Below are positions 1 through 8,411 of a stretch of 64,000 bases of DNA, piece by piece (positions within the stretch are counted from its first letter, which is position 1; each line of letters begins with the position of its first letter). A model generated the notes under the pieces. It had not been told where the DNA came from, did no database searches, and saw only the letters and a program-made list of their open reading frames with translations. The stretch comes from Pseudarthrobacter psychrotolerans (GTDB lineage: Bacteria; Actinomycetota; Actinomycetes; Actinomycetales; Micrococcaceae): the NCBI RefSeq assembly GCF_009911795.1, contig NZ_CP047898.1, positions 3,596,001 through 3,660,000 on the forward strand. Direction: 5' to 3'. A program made the position numbers and the translations under genes.

Positions 1-54
1 GTACTGCTTGGCCAGGGATGTCTCCGAGTCCAGGCGCGTACCGACGGGAATCAT
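1..54 (-). CDS. GntR-like DNA-binding fragment, partial at window edge
   Basis: Reading leftwards from an ATG at 52-54 the frame gives MIPVGTRLDSETSLAKQY and runs off the window. This resembles the start of a GntR winged-helix domain (the stretch G..L.SE..LA..YGVSR). In that family the motif is normally preceded by about 25 residues. Here the frame upstream of the ATG is open only to a stop at 94-96 and does not look like the family, so the gene may be 5'-truncated or may continue in another frame. Only 18 codons are visible and the assignment is tentative. Confidence 0.3.
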   Translation of the reverse strand, partial: MIPVGTRLDSETSLAKQY

Positions 55-214
55 GCCGCCTTCGATGGCCCCCTGAGGGAGGCAAAGACAGCTTCAGCGG
101 CGCCCACGCGCACCACGCGATCTTGTCTAGCTGTCCAGCTGTCCAACAGGTCCATATGAAGACTATGGCATCTGTCACTATGCAGTGTCAAGGACGCGGA
201 TTATGGCGGCCGCC

Positions 215-826
215 CTACGCCTTGTTTTTGCTCCGGTGGGACCGGATGCGCCAGATGACCAGCGCGAGGACCACCACAATTCCAATCACGACGGCGATGT
301 CCCGGCCGGCTGCCTTGGCCACTGCTTCGTACGAATTGCCCGCGAGGTATCCCAGCAGGACGAAGCCGACGCCCCAGATGATCCCACCGGCCGCGTTGTA
401 CGCAAGGAACGTCCCGTACGGCATGCGCGACGTCCCGGCCAGGGCAGGCATAACGGCGCGGAAGAACGCTGTGAAGCGGCCCAGGAAGACGGCGGAGCCA
501 CCCCGGCTGCGCAGGAAATCCTGGGCCTTTTCGAGTTGGTCCCGGTGCCGGTTGAAGATCTTCAGTTTCAAGAGCCGGGGCCCGAAGTGTTTGCCCACTT
601 CGTAACCCGTGCTGTCACCGGTGATGGCGGCCAGGACCACCAGCATTATCATGAGCCACAACTGCACCTGATCCCGGCTGGCCACCACTCCGCCGAGCAC
701 CGCCGCGGTCTCGCCGGGAATGACAAAACCAACAAACAGTGCGTCCTCGGCGAACACCAGGCAGAACACCACAATGTAGGCCAGCAGCGGACTGACGTTC
801 AGGACGCCGTCGACAAATCCGGTCAT
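215..826 (-). CDS. DedA family membrane protein (VTT domain)
   Basis: About 203 residues from the chosen ATG at 826; an in-frame ATG at 883 would add 19 polar residues that do not resemble the family, so it was not used. The DedA signature is visible: an F-P-E-like re-entrant segment near the N-terminus (FVIPGETAAVLGG), then GDSTGYEVGKHFG, then FLGRFTAFFRAVMPALAGTSRM, followed by C-terminal membrane helices. DedA proteins are inner-membrane proteins; characterised members flip undecaprenyl phosphate or phosphatidylethanolamine or support proton-motive-force homeostasis. Substrate cannot be assigned from sequence. It stands alone; a second DedA paralogue lies at 8412-9119. Family confident, role not. 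Confidence 0.85.
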   Translation of the reverse strand: MTGFVDGVLNVSPLLAYIVVFCLVFAEDALFVGFVIPGETAAVLGGVVASRDQVQLWLMIMLVVLAAITGDSTGYEVGKHFGPRLLKLKIFNRHRDQLEKAQDFLRSRGGSAVFLGRFTAFFRAVMPALAGTSRMPYGTFLAYNAAGGIIWGVGFVLLGYLAGNSYEAVAKAAGRDIAVVIGIVVVLALVIWRIRSHRSKNKA

Positions 827-1200
827 TTTCGTCGGCTTCTGTTTGGGGTTGCCTGGCCAAGCGGGAACACAGCCGGAATCCATTGTAATCAGGGCGGCGG
901 TGCGGCGGCCCTGTTATCCGGCCCGTTACCTATCGCGAAGCGGGGCATTCTGCACGATCATTCCGTCGGCTCGGTCCTTGTGCCGCAGAGTCCCAGGGCC
1001 TCTGGGACCGGAGAGCGCGAATGATCGAGCAGAATCCGCCACCCGGGCCCCGCCTTAATTCTGCACACGGGTCAAATTAAATCCGTCGCTGCTCTGAGTG
1101 CGAGGTTTCCCTGATTTCTAGGAGTGGACTCGTGGATGCTCTTAATTGTTATCGATACCTTGGCGAAATTCTGAAACGGTCCGCGCAGCCTTCGTCCCTG
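827..1200. other. intergenic, no gene seen
   Basis: No convincing coding frame, RNA gene or repeat was recognised here. It separates the DedA gene from the restriction-system remnant, both on the minus strand, and presumably holds the DedA promoter. The composition is locally less GC-rich around 1070-1170. Confidence 0.5.
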
Positions 1201-1884
1201 TTATCCGGCCCTCGCGCGGTCCTCGATGGAACGCAGAATGCTGAATAGTTTCACGACCCTGTCGTCGCCGAAGAGAACGTCCGGCCCGGACGGAGCAAGT
1301 TCGTTGTAGGGCGAGTCGAAGAGCGCTCCGGGCTGCACTTTGCCGTTCTCCACCAGGTGCGTGGTCAGGACCTGCAGGAAGTCCAGCTGCTGGGACGTCA
1401 GTGTGGTTCCGGCGACGAAATCCGCGAGGGCTTCCTCCACGGCATCGCGGTCCAAGCCGACCAGCGACCGGACGTGCAGGACGCCGGCGTTGGGGATCTT
1501 GAACTGCGAATCCCGCATGTGGTGGCTGTACGTGGAATCCTCACCATTGGCCAGTTTGGGGAGTTCGTTGCGCAGGAACGGGAAGATGTCCTACTGGAAG
1601 AGCGTGAACATTTCATCTTTGGCGAAGTTCTTGAAACGGCTCCAGCGCAGATCCGCGTAGGGGCGGCCCATAGGATCGTTACCCTCAGGGAACACGGGGT
1701 TCTGGATGGGCTGGCCCAACATGTTGGACCGCTTCTCCTCCAGCGTCTGCCGCTCATCGAGGCGCTTCAGGAACAGCAGGTACGTGATCTGTTCGATGAC
1801 TTCCAAGGGGTTGGAGATACCGCCGCTCCAGAACGTATTCCAGACCTTGTCTACTTGGGACTTGATTTCACCTGTGATCACCAC
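1201..1884 (-). pseudogene. type I restriction remnant: hsdM N-terminus fused to hsdR C-terminus, internal stop
   Basis: The frame begins near a GTG at 1884 (VITGEIKSQVDKVWNTF), followed by NPLEVIEQITYLLFLKRLDE, the N-terminal helical domain of the HsdM methyltransferase. It meets an in-frame TAG at 1591-1593 (LFQ-stop-DIFPFLRNELPK), then continues in the same frame as HsdM-like sequence to about RDSQFKIPNAG. There it changes abruptly to VRSLVGLDRDAVEEALADF and SPYNELAPSGPDVLF, which belong to the C-terminal domain of HsdR. The catalytic half of HsdM, any HsdS and all HsdR motor and nuclease motifs are absent. The simplest reading is an in-frame deletion joining the two ends of an hsd operon, plus a nonsense change. 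It is not expected to have restriction or methylation activity. Confidence 0.8.
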
Positions 1885-1913
1885 AGTGAGTTTAGTAGCG
1901 TGAGCCCATTTTC

Positions 1914-1949
1914 TAACCCATATGGGGTAACTGCGGTACGTTCGTACCG
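1914..1949. promoter_or_regulatory. two palindromes upstream of hipBA, candidate operators
   Basis: CGGTACG-TT-CGTACCG (1934-1949) is a perfect inverted repeat. Just upstream, TAACCCATATGGGGTA (about 1915-1930) is a near-perfect one. They lie 80-115 bases before the hipB start. HipB proteins are dimeric HTH repressors that bind palindromes in their own promoter. The operator role is inferred from position and symmetry only. Confidence 0.4.
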
Positions 1950-2029
1950 AAAATGGCTTTCCAAGCATAAGAACCTCGCCCTAGAATGGATGGGATGGCG
2001 AATCGGAACGCTCGTGCCTATGGAGGGTC

Positions 2030-2296
2030 ATGAATTCTTCTTTCTCCGAGCACGTTGCTGCCGAAGTTCGGGCCCGTCGCGCCGTGCTCCGCCTGACCCA
2101 ACAGGACCTCGCCTACATGGCGGGGGTCTCGGAACGCTTCGTCAGGTTCGTCGAGCAGGGCAAGCCAAGCGTCCAGCTGGATTCCCTGTTGGCCGTCCTG
2201 GACACGCTGGGCCTCGAGCTCCGGCTCGACACCAAGACGAGCCACTCCGCGCGCGCGCTCACCGGCCACCCCAGCGGCCAGGAATCACAGCCGTGA
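2030..2296 (+). CDS. hipB: HipB-type HTH antitoxin
   Basis: An 88-residue protein with a Xre-type helix-turn-helix in its first 70 residues (RLTQQDLAYMAGVSERFVRFVEQGK) and the following PSVQLDSLLAVLDTLGLEL, typical of HipB. The antitoxin dimer binds operator DNA and HipA, neutralising the kinase and repressing the operon. The stop codon overlaps the GTG start of hipA (GTGA at 2293-2296), so translation is probably coupled. The start ATG is preceded by GGAGG at about 2021-2025. Length and context fit the family well. Confidence 0.85.
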   Translation: MNSSFSEHVAAEVRARRAVLRLTQQDLAYMAGVSERFVRFVEQGKPSVQLDSLLAVLDTLGLELRLDTKTSHSARALTGHPSGQESQP

Positions 2297-3537
2297 AGCA
2301 CCGCATCGCGGACATCTACAAGGCTGGAGTGCTCGCCGCGCGGCTTGAACGGCACGACGGCGGCACCCGGTTCAGCTACCTTCCGGCGTACCTCGCAACC
2401 GGGGGGCCCGCCGTCGCCAGTTCCCTGCCGCTCACCGGCGAGCCGGTCCTCTCGGCGGCGGGGGCGGCGCCGCCCTATTTCACCGGCCTCCTGCCGGAAG
2501 GCCGCCGGCTCAACGCGCTGCGGCGGTCCATCAAGACCAGCGCCGACGACGACCTGTCCCTGCTGATCGCCGCCGGCGGGAATCCGGTGGGCGACGTCCA
2601 GATCGTAGGCCACGGCGAAGCGTTGGATCCGGACGAGCACGCTGTCGAGCTGGATCCCAGGCTGCCGGTTGACTTCGATAAATTGCTCGGCGACCCGGAC
2701 CTGATCGACCCCGTGGCGCTGGCCGGTGTGCAGGACAAGCTGTCGGCCGGCATGATCTCGCTCCCTGTGGCCAGCGCAGGCAAGCGGTTCATCCTCAAAC
2801 TCAACGCCCCCGAATTCCCGCATGTGGTGGAGAACGAGCTGGTGATGTTCCGGTATGCGGTCAGGCTCCGGATTCCGCTGAGCCGGGTCCGGCTGATCCG
2901 GGATGTCGCGGGCCGGCCCGGGCTTCTGGTGGAACGCTTCGACAGGGTGCCCATCCCAGGCAGCGGGCCCGACGACGTCCGGCGGCTGGCGGTGGAGGAC
3001 GGAGCCCAGATCCTGAAGCTCTACCCTGCGGACAAGTACAACGTGGCTTATGGCCAGGTCTGCCATGCTCTGGCCGATTATTGCGCGGCGCCACTCCCGG
3101 CACTCCGGAACCTGGCCATCCAGGGGGCGTTTGCGTGGCTGAGCGGCAACGGGGACCTCCACGCCAAGAACGTTTCCATGGTCCAGCAGCCGCACGGGGA
3201 GTGGACTATCGCCCCGGTCTACGACATTCCCTCCACAGTGGTCTACGGAGACAAGACCCTTGCGCTGACCCTGAACGGGAAGCGGAACGGGATCTCGCGA
3301 CGCCACTTCATGGGCTGGGCCGCGGACCTGGGACTGAGTGACCGCACAGCCGCCCAAGTGGTGGAGCTGGCACTAAGAGCATCAGGTCCGCTGATCGCCG
3401 ACCTGGAGGCAGGTGCCGCGTTCGCGAGGCTCGGTGGGCCGGAGAAGAACGACGACGGCGGTTCGCCGTTCCCGGACATGGTCACCAGGGCGTGGGTGAA
3501 GGAGCTCAAGCACCGCAGGCGCTTGCTGGAAGGCTGA
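2293..3537 (+). CDS. hipA: HipA-type serine/threonine kinase toxin
   Basis: 414 residues from a GTG start overlapping hipB; the open frame extends far upstream but that part is antisense to the restriction remnant and is not coding. The N-terminal subdomain includes PYFTGLLPEGRR; the kinase core has GVQDKLSAGM, FILKLNAPEFPHVVENE and GLLVERFDR. The catalytic loop is NGDLHAKN with Asp at about residue 288, and YDIPSTVVYGD follows. E. coli HipA phosphorylates glutamyl-tRNA synthetase and induces persistence; the target here is unknown. All key kinase residues appear present, so the module looks intact. Confidence 0.9.
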   Translation: MKHRIADIYKAGVLAARLERHDGGTRFSYLPAYLATGGPAVASSLPLTGEPVLSAAGAAPPYFTGLLPEGRRLNALRRSIKTSADDDLSLLIAAGGNPVGDVQIVGHGEALDPDEHAVELDPRLPVDFDKLLGDPDLIDPVALAGVQDKLSAGMISLPVASAGKRFILKLNAPEFPHVVENELVMFRYAVRLRIPLSRVRLIRDVAGRPGLLVERFDRVPIPGSGPDDVRRLAVEDGAQILKLYPADKYNVAYGQVCHALADYCAAPLPALRNLAIQGAFAWLSGNGDLHAKNVSMVQQPHGEWTIAPVYDIPSTVVYGDKTLALTLNGKRNGISRRHFMGWAADLGLSDRTAAQVVELALRASGPLIADLEAGAAFARLGGPEKNDDGGSPFPDMVTRAWVKELKHRRRLLEG

Positions 3538-3570
3538 GGCACCCGCGGTGACTACCGCCGTCGTGCGTGG

Positions 3571-4188
3571 TTAGAGGTGCTGGATGCCGGCCCGCTGCAT
3601 GGCGTCCTTGTAGACGTCCACACTCTTGGCGAGGAGATCCTCCTGTTTTGCTTCGGAAACAGCAAAGGCCCGCCCGCCGAGCGCGCTGGCCTTGTAGATC
3701 TTGATGCCGCTGTTCTTCAGGGAAGAATGGTAGGTCTTCTCAAAGAGGGTAAGGAACGTGGAGGCATCCGTGCCGTGGGCGATGACTGCGGAGACACGGC
3801 GGTTGATCTTGAGGAACTGCCGGAAGGGCCGCAGTCCGTCAGTCTTCTCCTGGACGTTCAGCGCCGACGGAAGCTCCGGATCCCGCACCCACGGATACGC
3901 ATTCCACGGCATCACATAGCGCGGATCAAGCTCGGCCAGTTCATAAATCTGGGTGGCGCGGCGGGCGGCTTCGTCGTCGTTGAAATGGGAGACGAAGCCG
4001 GATTCGGTGCCCTTGCCGGGAGTGACGTGGAGGCTGACGATCCGGCATTCGTCCTCGTCGTGCACGGGGTCGATGTACGGGACGACGGACCCTGGCTTCT
4101 TTTCCATCAGTTCATCGCAGAGCTGCGTTACCGCCGCGATGTTTGGTTCCTGCAGCAGGGCCTTTTTTTCGTCCCAGTCAATCGTCAC
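3571..4188 (-). CDS. uracil-DNA glycosylase-like protein
   Basis: 205 residues. The block GFVSHFNDDEAARRATQIYE, followed by VMPWNAYPW, resembles the nucleotide-binding part of the uracil-DNA glycosylase-like superfamily, where an N-x-x-P-W-type loop follows the first strands. HGTDASTFLT could be the C-terminal histidine-containing motif. The protein is shorter and more divergent than canonical Ung. A role in base-excision repair is plausible but unproven. It is transcribed alone, divergent from the next gene. Superfamily assignment is moderate; enzymatic activity is not established. Confidence 0.6.
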   Translation of the reverse strand: MTIDWDEKKALLQEPNIAAVTQLCDELMEKKPGSVVPYIDPVHDEDECRIVSLHVTPGKGTESGFVSHFNDDEAARRATQIYELAELDPRYVMPWNAYPWVRDPELPSALNVQEKTDGLRPFRQFLKINRRVSAVIAHGTDASTFLTLFEKTYHSSLKNSGIKIYKASALGGRAFAVSEAKQEDLLAKSVDVYKDAMQRAGIQHL

Positions 4189-4309
4189 GATCTCTCCCTC
4201 AGCAGCACGGCGTCCAGAAACAGGCGTCTAAACCCACTCTACGCTTTTGGACGTATAGGTGCGCAGTGCAAGTTTGCTTCGGACCGGCGCCGGGCCGGGT
4301 AACGTCATC

Positions 4310-4813
4310 ATGATGAACAGGAAAACGCTCAAGTCCGACGGCTTTGCCGGCTTCCGGGCCTTCGACAGCCTGGAGATCATAAGGATTCCGCAGGGCACCG
4401 GGGTGTTCGCCATTCTCCGGCCGAATGAGTTCGAGCCGCACTTCCTGAAGATCAGCACGGCCGGGACCTTCAAGAAAAAGAATCCCACCCTGCCGGCGGA
4501 CGCCATTCTGGCGGAATGGGTGGACGGCGCGGACATTCTCTATCTTGGCAAGGCCGGGCCGGGAAGCAAGGGCAACCGCGGCCTCCGGAATCAGATCAAG
4601 GAGTTCCTGGATTTTGGGCGGGGCAGGCCGCCGGGCCATTGGGACGGCCGGCTCATCTGGCAGCTGACCCACACGGATGAACTCATCATCGCGTGGAAAG
4701 AGGTGCCCGCCGAAGAAGTAAACCAAGCCGAGGCCGCCTATCACGCAGCCTTTGTTGCGGACCATGGCCGGCTGCCGTTCGCGAATCTCGTGCAGGCCAA
4801 AGTGCGGAACTAA
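4310..4813 (+). CDS. GIY-YIG-like domain protein, hypothetical
   Basis: 167 residues from ATG at 4310 (a second ATG follows at 4313; an open extension to 4259 looks non-coding). The pattern GVFAIL ... DILYLGKAG ... GLRNQIKEFLDF ... WKEVP ... NL is reminiscent of the GIY-YIG nuclease fold, in which an aromatic-Gly strand pair is followed by an Arg helix, a Glu and a C-terminal Asn. The first strand is G-V-F rather than G-I-Y and the catalytic Arg/Glu positions cannot be fixed by eye. Function unknown. It converges on and overlaps by 4 bases the amidohydrolase gene. Confidence 0.6.
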   Translation: MMNRKTLKSDGFAGFRAFDSLEIIRIPQGTGVFAILRPNEFEPHFLKISTAGTFKKKNPTLPADAILAEWVDGADILYLGKAGPGSKGNRGLRNQIKEFLDFGRGRPPGHWDGRLIWQLTHTDELIIAWKEVPAEEVNQAEAAYHAAFVADHGRLPFANLVQAKVRN

Positions 4814-6273
4814 GGCAGGCCGCCGTCGTACGTGAAGCGGCCAGCCAACAGTGTTGCCGCAACCGGCATGGCGGCGAATTCGGAGTCCGGCGAGGCCAGC
4901 GGATCGGCGTCGAGCACCACCAGGTCCGCCGGGTCCCCCACCCGGATCCGGCTCCGGCCCCTTGCTGAAGCGGCAAGTGCCTGCCCCCGGCTGATGCATT
5001 CCTGGGGATGCCACGGCCCGCGGCCGTCCTGCCGGGACCTGGTGCTGGCCGCCGACATCGCAGCCCACGGATCCAGCGGCGCAACCGGCGCGTCTGAACC
5101 CAGCGCCAACGTGGCTCCGGCGTCGAGGAGCGATCTCAGCGGAAACGACCGCTGCGTGCGGCCGCCCCAGTTGGACTCCGCGGCGTCACGGTCATCCAGT
5201 GCATGTACCGGCTGGACGCTGGCCGTAATCCCCAGAGCCCCAAAGCGGGCCAAGTCCTCCGTCCGGACAAACTGCGCGTGTTCAATCCGGCCGCCGATCC
5301 TTGCGTGCTCGAAGGCGTCCAGCGCCACCTGATTGGCGCCGTCCCCGATGGCATGGACCGCCGGGACAAAGCCGTATTCCCGCGCCCGCCGAAGCAGGGA
5401 CACCAAGTCGTCAAAGCTGACAGTCAGTAGCCCGTAGCCGCCGTCGGGGTATGGGTCCACACAAAAAGCCGTCCGGGTGTTCAGCGAACCGTCAATGAGC
5501 ACCTTCAGCGGGCCGGCGCGCAGGAGCCCCTTGCCGCCGTCGAGCTCCAGGCCTGTGCGAATGCCAGCGTTGTGGGCCCGCTCCAGGTCCTCGGGGTACA
5601 CCCCGGCATCCACCCTCAGGCTGTTGAATCCACCGGCGATGCGGTGCAACCAGACGTCGCGGTTCCACGTCATTTCAAAATCAACGATGCCCACAATTCC
5701 CCGGGCGGATGCCGCGTCTGCGGCATCGCGGACCCAGCCGTCCACCACCGAGTCCGGGAGTTCGCCCAGCTCACGGGTCAGCGCAAAAGCAGGTTCCTCC
5801 CGGAGCAGGCCGCCGGCATCAACCTCCACCCCGTACCGCCGGGCGGCAGCGCTGTTAAGCCAGACACAATGAAGGTCGTTACTGATCAGGGCGGTGGGCT
5901 GGTTGCCGGTGGCGGCGTCGAGCATTTCCAGAGTGGGGACGTCCGGCCACAAGGCGTCGCGGAAGCCCACCCCCACGGTGGTGACCGAAGGATCGGCGCC
6001 GTGAACATAAGATCCGACGGCGGCGGCAGCCTCTTGCGCGGAGGCGGCGGCGGACAGGTCCGGCCTGTTTGAGTGCAGCGCCCACTGGGTCATGTGGACA
6101 TGCTCGTCCCAGAGCCCTGGAATGACGTGGCGCCCGTCCAGGCTGACCACGCGGGCGTCGCCCGGGATTCCGCCGCCGCCACTGATCCGGGCCACCACGC
6201 CATCAATGATGTGCAGGTCCGAGACGGCGTCCTCGCCGGGCTGGCGGACGGAGGCCAGAACAATGTTGTTCAC
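4810..6273 (-). CDS. amidohydrolase family 3 protein (YtcJ-like)
   Basis: 487 residues from a GTG start. The metal-site HxH is in GLWDEHVHMTQW (about residues 55-66). HAIGDGANQVALDAFE carries the next conserved His, IEHAQFV follows, and LGSDAPVAPLDPW holds the conserved Asp. The C-terminus ends with the strand segment DLVVLDADPLASPDSE typical of amidohydrolases. Related enzymes hydrolyse N-substituted amides or formamides in the cytoplasm; the substrate is not predictable here. Length is slightly below the usual 530-560. No operon partner is evident; the S4 protein gene lies upstream on the same strand. Confidence 0.85.
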   Translation of the reverse strand: MNNIVLASVRQPGEDAVSDLHIIDGVVARISGGGGIPGDARVVSLDGRHVIPGLWDEHVHMTQWALHSNRPDLSAAASAQEAAAAVGSYVHGADPSVTTVGVGFRDALWPDVPTLEMLDAATGNQPTALISNDLHCVWLNSAAARRYGVEVDAGGLLREEPAFALTRELGELPDSVVDGWVRDAADAASARGIVGIVDFEMTWNRDVWLHRIAGGFNSLRVDAGVYPEDLERAHNAGIRTGLELDGGKGLLRAGPLKVLIDGSLNTRTAFCVDPYPDGGYGLLTVSFDDLVSLLRRAREYGFVPAVHAIGDGANQVALDAFEHARIGGRIEHAQFVRTEDLARFGALGITASVQPVHALDDRDAAESNWGGRTQRSFPLRSLLDAGATLALGSDAPVAPLDPWAAMSAASTRSRQDGRGPWHPQECISRGQALAASARGRSRIRVGDPADLVVLDADPLASPDSEFAAMPVAATLLAGRFTYDGGLP

Positions 6274-6314
6274 AGTTCCAATTCTGATGGCTCAACGGGC
6301 GAACAGGACTCTGG

Positions 6315-6701
6315 CTAGGTTGCGGAGCCCTTGAGCCGTTCCATCTCACGGCGATCCTTCTTGGTGGGACGCCCCGCACCACGGTCCCGCTGCGGGAGGC
6401 CCAGCTCAGGTGCCACCGGCCGTGGCGGCGTGTGGTCCGTGAAACAGTGCGAAGCCACCTCTGCCCCCACGCGCTTGGCGATGAGGCGGCGGACTTCCAG
6501 GGTGCGTTCGAAGCCGGACATCCGCACCGTCACAGTGTCTCCCGTGACCAGAGTGGCAGAGGCTTTGGCCGGGCTTCCGTTCAGCCGCACATGGCCTGCG
6601 CGGCACGAAGCGGTGGCGGCCGAGCGTGTCTTGTAGGCGCGGATCGCCCACAGCCACGCATCAATGCGGACGCTGGCGAGGGAGGAGGGAAGGATGGTCA
6701 T
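6315..6701 (-). CDS. S4-domain RNA-binding protein (Hsp15/HslR-like)
   Basis: About 128 residues from ATG 6701; an alternative ATG is at 6710. The N-terminal S4 domain reads VRIDAWLWAIRAYKTRSAA then CRAGHVRLNG and GDTVTVRM. The C-terminus is basic (GRPTKKDRREMERLKG), as in Hsp15, which binds 50S subunits carrying stalled nascent chains. The gene lies between the amidohydrolase and the two-component operon on the same strand, with about 40 bases on each side. Function is by family only. Confidence 0.85.
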   Translation of the reverse strand: MTILPSSLASVRIDAWLWAIRAYKTRSAATASCRAGHVRLNGSPAKASATLVTGDTVTVRMSGFERTLEVRRLIAKRVGAEVASHCFTDHTPPRPVAPELGLPQRDRGAGRPTKKDRREMERLKGSAT

Positions 6702-6745
6702 GGCTGGCACCGAGTATACGGCGTCCCGGGTCAGGCGCTGGCGAT

Positions 6746-7740
6746 TCAGGGGACGGCCAGCGGAAGCCTGATCCTCATGGTAGTTCCGTCCGTGCCGGTG
6801 CTGGCGATCTCAACAGTCCCGCCAGCAGCCGTGGCGACGTCGCGGACCAGGGCCAGCCCGATGCCGAAACTCCTGTGCCCGGGGCCCCGTCCAGGCGGGG
6901 CGTCCGAACAAACCGCTCAAAGATTCTGTCCCGTTCGACGCCGGTGATCCCGCTTCCCGTGTCGGTCACGGTGATCACCGCGCTGCGGTGGGTCGCTGCC
7001 GAGGCGAGGGTGATGTGGCCCCCGGGCGGTGTGTGCGCGAGGGCGTTGTCGGCCAGCGCCAGCACGGCGCGGCGGAGACTGTTCGCATCGATCCGGGCCA
7101 ACGCCCGGCCGTCGCTGGTGACCGAGATGTCGATGCCCAGGTCCCGGGCGATGTGGCGGACGCTGTCGGCCACAGACGCGGTGACCTCGGCGATGTCTAT
7201 TGGGTCGGTGGTCGGTTCAGCAGCGCCGCCGGTTGCGGCCAGGAGCAACTCGTTGACGATCGCTGTCAACGTTGAGGTGTCGTCCCGGATCCGGGCCAGG
7301 GCCTGGCCCGGTTTCGAACCAGGAGGGGCGTCGCGCTGGGCGAGCTGGATCCGCGCGTCCAGGATCGCCAGGGGCGTGCGCAGTTCGTGGCTGGCGTCCT
7401 GGACGAATCTGCGTTGCAGCGCCATCGCCTCACCCAGGGGCCGGATAGCGCTTCGGGCACTGAGCCAGCCGATCACGCCGGCAAACACAATGCCGGCTGC
7501 TCCTGCGATGATCAGGGCTTTGAGCAGGTCCTTGTAATCGAGGTAGGTGTAGTCAGCCGCGGAGCCCGCACTGCCGGGCAGTTCAGGGTGCGACAGCTGA
7601 TTCGTGAGATAGATGGCAGCACCGGCCAGAAGGCAGACGACCATCACAGCACAGGCCGCGCTGATGCGCACGGCGATCCTGAGCGAGGCCTTGCGGAGGG
7701 TGGCCTGGTCCGGGTCCGCGGAAGGTCCGGCCTCATTCAT
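6746..7740 (-). CDS. sensor histidine kinase, apparent single-base frameshift near its C-terminus
   Basis: N-terminal membrane helix (AVMVVCLLAGAAIYLT), short extracytoplasmic part, second helix (LIIAGAAGIVFAGVIGWL), then the H box SHELRTPLAIL, N box RRAVLALADNALAHTP and G1 DTGSGI. After RTPRLDGAPG the frame breaks: the remaining sequence SFGIGLALVRDVATAAGGTV is in the next frame and ends at 6746. One base is missing in the G/C run at about 6878-6886; restoring it gives a normal 331-residue kinase. Either a sequencing error or a truncation of the ATP-lid region. Its start overlaps the response regulator stop by 8 bases, so the pair is co-translated and presumably cognate. Confidence 0.85.
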
Positions 7741-8407
7741 GGCCGTCCCCGATCTGGTAACCGATGCCGTGGACCGTGCGGATGACGTTCCGTGAAATCT
7801 TGCGGCGCAGGTGGTGGACGTAGGTGTCGATCACGCTTGGCTGGTCTGTGGGGGTAAAAACGGACCGGACCAACTCGTCGCGGCTGAAGACCCGGTCCGG
7901 TTCCATGGCCAGCGCGGCCAGCAGGTCGCACTCCTTGGCAGTCAGCGTCACCAGCGGTCCGTAGACGGACCGGACGGAACGGGCGCCGGCGTTCAGCTCC
8001 CAATCACCGATATCCACCGTTTGGTGCGCCGGGGTGTAGTTGCGCGTCAGGGCGCGCAGGCGTGCCCCCAGCTCCCCGGCGTCGAACGGTTTGGTCATGT
8101 AGTCGTTGGCGCCGGCGTCGAGGCCGCGGACTTTCTCCTCCGTTGCGCCCAGCGCAGTCAGGACCAGCACCGGCGTCGAAATTCCTTTGTCCCGCAGCGC
8201 GGCAATCAGGGCGATGCCATCCATGCCGGGCAGCCCGCGGTCGACCACCATGACATCCCAGGGCTCCCCGAGAGCGACGCTCAAGCCAAGCGTTCCGTCG
8301 GCGACCAGCCTGGTCCGGTAGTCGCCGTCGAGCAGTTCGGCGATCAGCGGCCCCAGGACGGGGTCGTCCTCGACAAGGAGCAGGGACGGCCGCGCATCTG
8401 TTGTCAT
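7733..8407 (-). CDS. OmpR-family response regulator
   Basis: 224 residues. Receiver domain: acidic pair in LLLVEDDP, phospho-acceptor Asp in VMVVDRGLPGMDG, Thr in VLVLTALG and Lys in YMTKPFDAGE. The C-terminal winged helix has LTAKECDLLAALA, FSRDELVRSVF and DTYVHHLRRKI with GIGYQIG. It should regulate DNA when phosphorylated by the adjacent kinase. It follows the DedA gene by 4 bases in a four-gene operon (PAP2, DedA, regulator, kinase), suggesting the system senses or controls envelope lipid-carrier or phospholipid metabolism; that link is inference. Confidence 0.93.
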   Translation of the reverse strand: MTTDARPSLLLVEDDPVLGPLIAELLDGDYRTRLVADGTLGLSVALGEPWDVMVVDRGLPGMDGIALIAALRDKGISTPVLVLTALGATEEKVRGLDAGANDYMTKPFDAGELGARLRALTRNYTPAHQTVDIGDWELNAGARSVRSVYGPLVTLTAKECDLLAALAMEPDRVFSRDELVRSVFTPTDQPSVIDTYVHHLRRKISRNVIRTVHGIGYQIGDGHE

Positions 8408-8411
8408 GGGG

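Noticed and set aside
1357..2292. N-terminal extension of HipA giving a 726-residue protein
   Set aside because: This part is antisense to the hsd remnant and spans the hipB gene in another frame; the GTG overlapping the hipB stop gives the normal HipA length.
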